17,185 nucleotides of DNA, from positions 1-17,185 of the forward strand of contig CALFFB010000177.1 in NCBI GenBank assembly GCA_937958075.1, in the 5' to 3' direction. How positions within the stretch are numbered: the first letter of the stretch is position 1; each line of letters starts with the position of its first letter. The DNA is from an uncultured Geobacteraceae bacterium. Lineage in GTDB: Bacteria; Desulfobacterota; Desulfuromonadia; Desulfuromonadales; Geopsychrobacteraceae. A model generated the notes under the pieces. It saw nothing but the letters and a program-made list of their open reading frames with translations, was not told where the DNA came from and did no database searches. A program made the position numbers and the translations under genes. Positions 14,500-17,185 of this stretch are shown here, in pieces.

Positions 14500-16098
14500 A
14501 TGGAAAATACAACGACAAGATGGCTTATGCATTGGTGTGTATCAGGGGTGGTTTGTGCCCTGATGGTGTGTGGCCTAGGAACAGGGCCAAGTCAGGCTCT
14601 CGAGCTACGTGTCAGTAATGATTTTTCAATGACTCATAACGATGTGTCCGGCCCTGGCGATGACCAGTCATTTCTGACTGAGGGTACGCGTTACCTGAAT
14701 GTCCTTGATGTATACGGGTACGGAAAACTGCAGGACTTTCAATATAATTTCAACTTGGGATTCAAGGCGACTGACGATCCACGTAATGATTCCCAGAGTA
14801 CCTCCCTGACCAATCTGCAGGGTCGGATAACCAATCAAATCCATACAGTAACGGTTGGTGATACCTACGAGGCATTTTCCCAGTATTCACTGAATACAGC
14901 TGTCAAAGGTATTTCCTATCGCTATGTGGACAACATGAACCGGGCGCCCGATGTTTCGCTGCTGGCCGGGGTGGCTTACTCGCGGTGGGATAATTTCTGG
15001 GGTGTGGATACCATTGAACGACAGGTTTATGGTGTACGCGTACGACAGGAACTGACACGCGACCTGTGGATTGCCGCGAATCTGGTCTATTCGGATGATG
15101 ACGACCAGGACAATCTTGGCATGGACGAGTACGAGACCACCACCATGGGTTTCGATTGGGAATATCTGCCGATTCCAGGCCTGACAATTCGCGGTGAATC
15201 AGCCTGGAGCGACGTTGATCGGACTGCACCGGGTGCAGCGGTCGAGGATTCTGATAACGGCCATGCCCATAAAATTGAAGCCATTGGCGATGGCGGTCCA
15301 AGCCGCGTCAGCCTCGCATACGAACGGATCTCGCCGGATTTCATTGCCCTGCTTGGGTCGGCAACCCCCGACCGTGAAAAGTTTAAAGCAATGTGGCGTT
15401 ATCGCCCAACACGCACCCAGACCTGGACTTTTGGTTTCCTCTGGTATCGTGACAATCTCGATGGTCAACTGGTGGAGCGCACCGACCACTACCGTCCCGA
15501 AATTGGACTTATGTTGCGGGAACTTTTTGACCGTCGTTATTCGGTCGTCAACCTGAACTACAAGTATGATCGTGCCTACGGCAGCCGCAGCACCAAAGAT
15601 CACTTTGTGACCCTGGGGTATCGTGATCGTTTTGGGCAGTTCGACAGTGACACCAATGTCGGCGTAACTGTCTACGACACAACCAATCAGCGTGATCAGC
15701 TTGAATTTTTTGCAAATACGACGTTAAGTACCCGCAAGTCAGTTGGTGATTGGATATTCCGCCCGTCGATTCGTATGGGTGCCTGGACACTTGAGAATGA
15801 ACTGCAGGACGTGCGTGACAAAACCTGGGACTATTCCGTCGGGCTCGGAGTCGATGCTCCGCATCTCAAAATCAATTCCAATATTCGGGTTGGCTACAAC
15901 GAGTTGCACCGTGGCGGTGGCGGTGAAACAGAGAAATGGTTTGCCAGCCTGTCAGCCTATTACCGGCCCGACTTCCTGGAGCGATTCAATCAGGGGATGC
16001 TTTATCTGCGCGGTAATATCAATGACATGAGTTACGATCAGTCAAATCGCGATTTTCGAGAAAACAGCATAACCGCTGGAATCAGAATTCAAATCTAA
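14500..16098 (+). CDS. Putative outer-membrane beta-barrel protein
   Basis: The family is not recognised. Residues 1-33 look like a signal peptide with a hydrophobic core (VVCALMVCGLG) and a cleavage site after SQA. The remaining roughly 500 residues are rich in alternating polar and aromatic strands separated by Asp/Asn/Gly turns (YGYGKLQDFQYNFNLGFKA, WTFGFLWYRDN, RYSVVNLNYKYDRAYG). The chain ends AGIRIQI, like the final strand of a beta-barrel. No Cys residues are visible after the leader, and no plug or TonB box is seen. The pattern fits a large barrel of perhaps 20 or more strands in the outer membrane, possibly a porin-like or export channel. GGGAGGA (14484-14490) lies nine bases before the ATG. 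The next gene follows after 39 bases, suggesting the two proteins work together in the envelope. Confidence 0.75.
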   Translation: MENTTTRWLMHWCVSGVVCALMVCGLGTGPSQALELRVSNDFSMTHNDVSGPGDDQSFLTEGTRYLNVLDVYGYGKLQDFQYNFNLGFKATDDPRNDSQSTSLTNLQGRITNQIHTVTVGDTYEAFSQYSLNTAVKGISYRYVDNMNRAPDVSLLAGVAYSRWDNFWGVDTIERQVYGVRVRQELTRDLWIAANLVYSDDDDQDNLGMDEYETTTMGFDWEYLPIPGLTIRGESAWSDVDRTAPGAAVEDSDNGHAHKIEAIGDGGPSRVSLAYERISPDFIALLGSATPDREKFKAMWRYRPTRTQTWTFGFLWYRDNLDGQLVERTDHYRPEIGLMLRELFDRRYSVVNLNYKYDRAYGSRSTKDHFVTLGYRDRFGQFDSDTNVGVTVYDTTNQRDQLEFFANTTLSTRKSVGDWIFRPSIRMGAWTLENELQDVRDKTWDYSVGLGVDAPHLKINSNIRVGYNELHRGGGGETEKWFASLSAYYRPDFLERFNQGMLYLRGNINDMSYDQSNRDFRENSITAGIRIQI

Positions 16099-16137
16099 CG
16101 TCGCCCTTTGGCGGTGCACGCACGGAGGATCACCAAG

Positions 16138-17185
16138 ATGATGCAACGACTGATGCTTTTTTTATTCTTTTTGCTGCTGGTCGGGGGCACAACCGTTGAA
16201 GCCAAATGGTGGATTTTCGGTCAAAGCCACGACGAAGTGGCAACCCGCTATATTTCTCTTAACAATATTAGCTACGATGAACTTGGCGATAAGGTCACCC
16301 TGTATCGCGATATGCTACCGGCCGGGCGGGTGGAAGTTCGGGGTCAGGGGCAGTCAGGGCGCAATCGTATCGGTGCTGCTGAGATAAGTCACGATGGCGG
16401 CCAGTCGTGGCAGAAAATCGACTTGGCACGCGACGGCAGCTTCTATTATCACTTTACCCCTGAAATCAATCGGGAATACGATCTTGCCCTACGCCTGCTT
16501 GATACCAGCGGCAAGAGTAATGAGGTTGAAGATACCCGCAAAAAGTTGATCGTTTCGGATCGAAATATTCAGTCTGTGATTCGCGACGTTCTCGATGCCA
16601 TGATCACCGCCTATCAGTTCAAGAACGAGCGCGACTTCATGGTGCATGTCGACCCTGATTTTGCCGGCGATGCTGTGATTCTTGAGCGTGCCATTCAGAA
16701 GGATTTCACCATCCTCGACCAGATCAACATGCGTTACACCCTCAACAGTGTGGTGAGTGGCAGTGACGGCAAGGTGTTTGCTGCAGTCAAATTCAACCGT
16801 CAGGTTACCAGTGCACGAACAGGTAAGGTGTTGCGCGACGAGCCCAATACCGAGTTCACCTTTACTCTCGGAGGCAGCACCGCCCAAGTATTTGCCATGA
16901 AGTCTCCGTTGATTTTTGGTTTAAGTGAAAAAGAGTCGGTCGCCCAAGGCGAAGTCAATCAACCGGACAACGATGATACCTTGGGTATTGACGAAAACGG
17001 TGACCCATGTATCGGCTGCGAGGGTGACTCAGATGATGGCGGTTCTGATCCCAATGACGGAGGTTCAACCAGAACTAACGATATTCATAGACCGATGATT
17101 ACCGGTTTTACGCCAGACAACGTCAACTGTAATGTTGATATTCAGTTTGCTACTCCATATACGTCGGTCAATGTCGGAGACATGA
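16138..17185 (+). CDS. Secreted multidomain protein, 5' part (runs off the window)
   Basis: The frame is open for 349 codons to the window edge. ATG 16138 is chosen because GGAGG (16124-16128) is nine bases upstream; the next codon is also ATG. Residues 1-22 form a signal peptide (hydrophobic LMLFLFFLLLVGG, cleavage after VEA). Residues 60-140 look like an Ig-like beta domain, with VEVRGQGQSGRN, then AEISHDGGQSWQKIDL. Residues 141-260 read VIRDVLDAMITAYQFKNERDFM, then DFTILDQINMRYTLNSV, a pattern suggestive of an NTF2/SnoaL-like fold. An acidic linker follows (274-312) with a CIGC pair (Cys291, Cys294) and many Asp, Asn and Gly. At 320 a new domain starts (MITGFTPDNVN), reminiscent of IPT/TIG beginnings. 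It is probably exported together with the barrel at 14500. Function unknown; domain names are tentative. Confidence 0.8.
   Translation, partial: MMQRLMLFLFFLLLVGGTTVEAKWWIFGQSHDEVATRYISLNNISYDELGDKVTLYRDMLPAGRVEVRGQGQSGRNRIGAAEISHDGGQSWQKIDLARDGSFYYHFTPEINREYDLALRLLDTSGKSNEVEDTRKKLIVSDRNIQSVIRDVLDAMITAYQFKNERDFMVHVDPDFAGDAVILERAIQKDFTILDQINMRYTLNSVVSGSDGKVFAAVKFNRQVTSARTGKVLRDEPNTEFTFTLGGSTAQVFAMKSPLIFGLSEKESVAQGEVNQPDNDDTLGIDENGDPCIGCEGDSDDGGSDPNDGGSTRTNDIHRPMITGFTPDNVNCNVDIQFATPYTSVNVGDM

Noticed and set aside
16489..16887. 132-codon minus-strand frame near the right end
   Set aside because: It lies opposite the long plus-strand gene starting at 16138, which has a good ribosome binding site and signal peptide.

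Overview
The window looks like chromosomal DNA of a mesophilic Desulfuromonadales-type bacterium (Desulfuromonas/Pelobacter/Geobacter relatives). The clues are moderately high GC, the style of the glycogen, transaldolase and succinyl-CoA ligase genes, and an orphan sigma-54 activator. This placement is inference from protein style, not from a marker gene. No rRNA, tRNA, CRISPR array or complete insertion sequence was seen.

Left end (1-2320) is accessory. It holds a complete E. coli-type hipBA toxin-antitoxin operon (602-2181) behind a promoter embedded in a regular operator array (519-584). The operon is bracketed by two degenerate copies of one segment. Each copy begins with the tail of a different HipA-family protein (21-94 and 2180-2253). 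Each is followed by a short motif resembling insertion-sequence ends (322-340 and 2284-2302).

Middle (2324-9581) is mostly housekeeping. An MFS transporter (minus strand) is divergent from glgC (ADP-glucose pyrophosphorylase). After a gene-free gap comes a small VOC protein on the minus strand. A tight plus-strand group follows: folK, a small membrane-anchored YHS/TRASH-like cysteine protein, and a fructose-6-phosphate aldolase/transaldolase. This group ends at a strong terminator. A TTGACA promoter then leads into sucCD, closed by a second strong terminator.

Next (9682-11927) is an orphan NtrC-type response regulator, convergent with and overlapping by four bases an EamA/YigM-like transporter that has its own promoter.

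Right end (12056-17185) pairs a membrane-embedded LuxR-type regulator, translationally coupled to a pirin, with a divergent two-gene envelope locus. That locus encodes a signal-peptide outer-membrane beta-barrel candidate and a secreted multidomain protein. The secreted protein starts at 16138 and is still open at the window edge.
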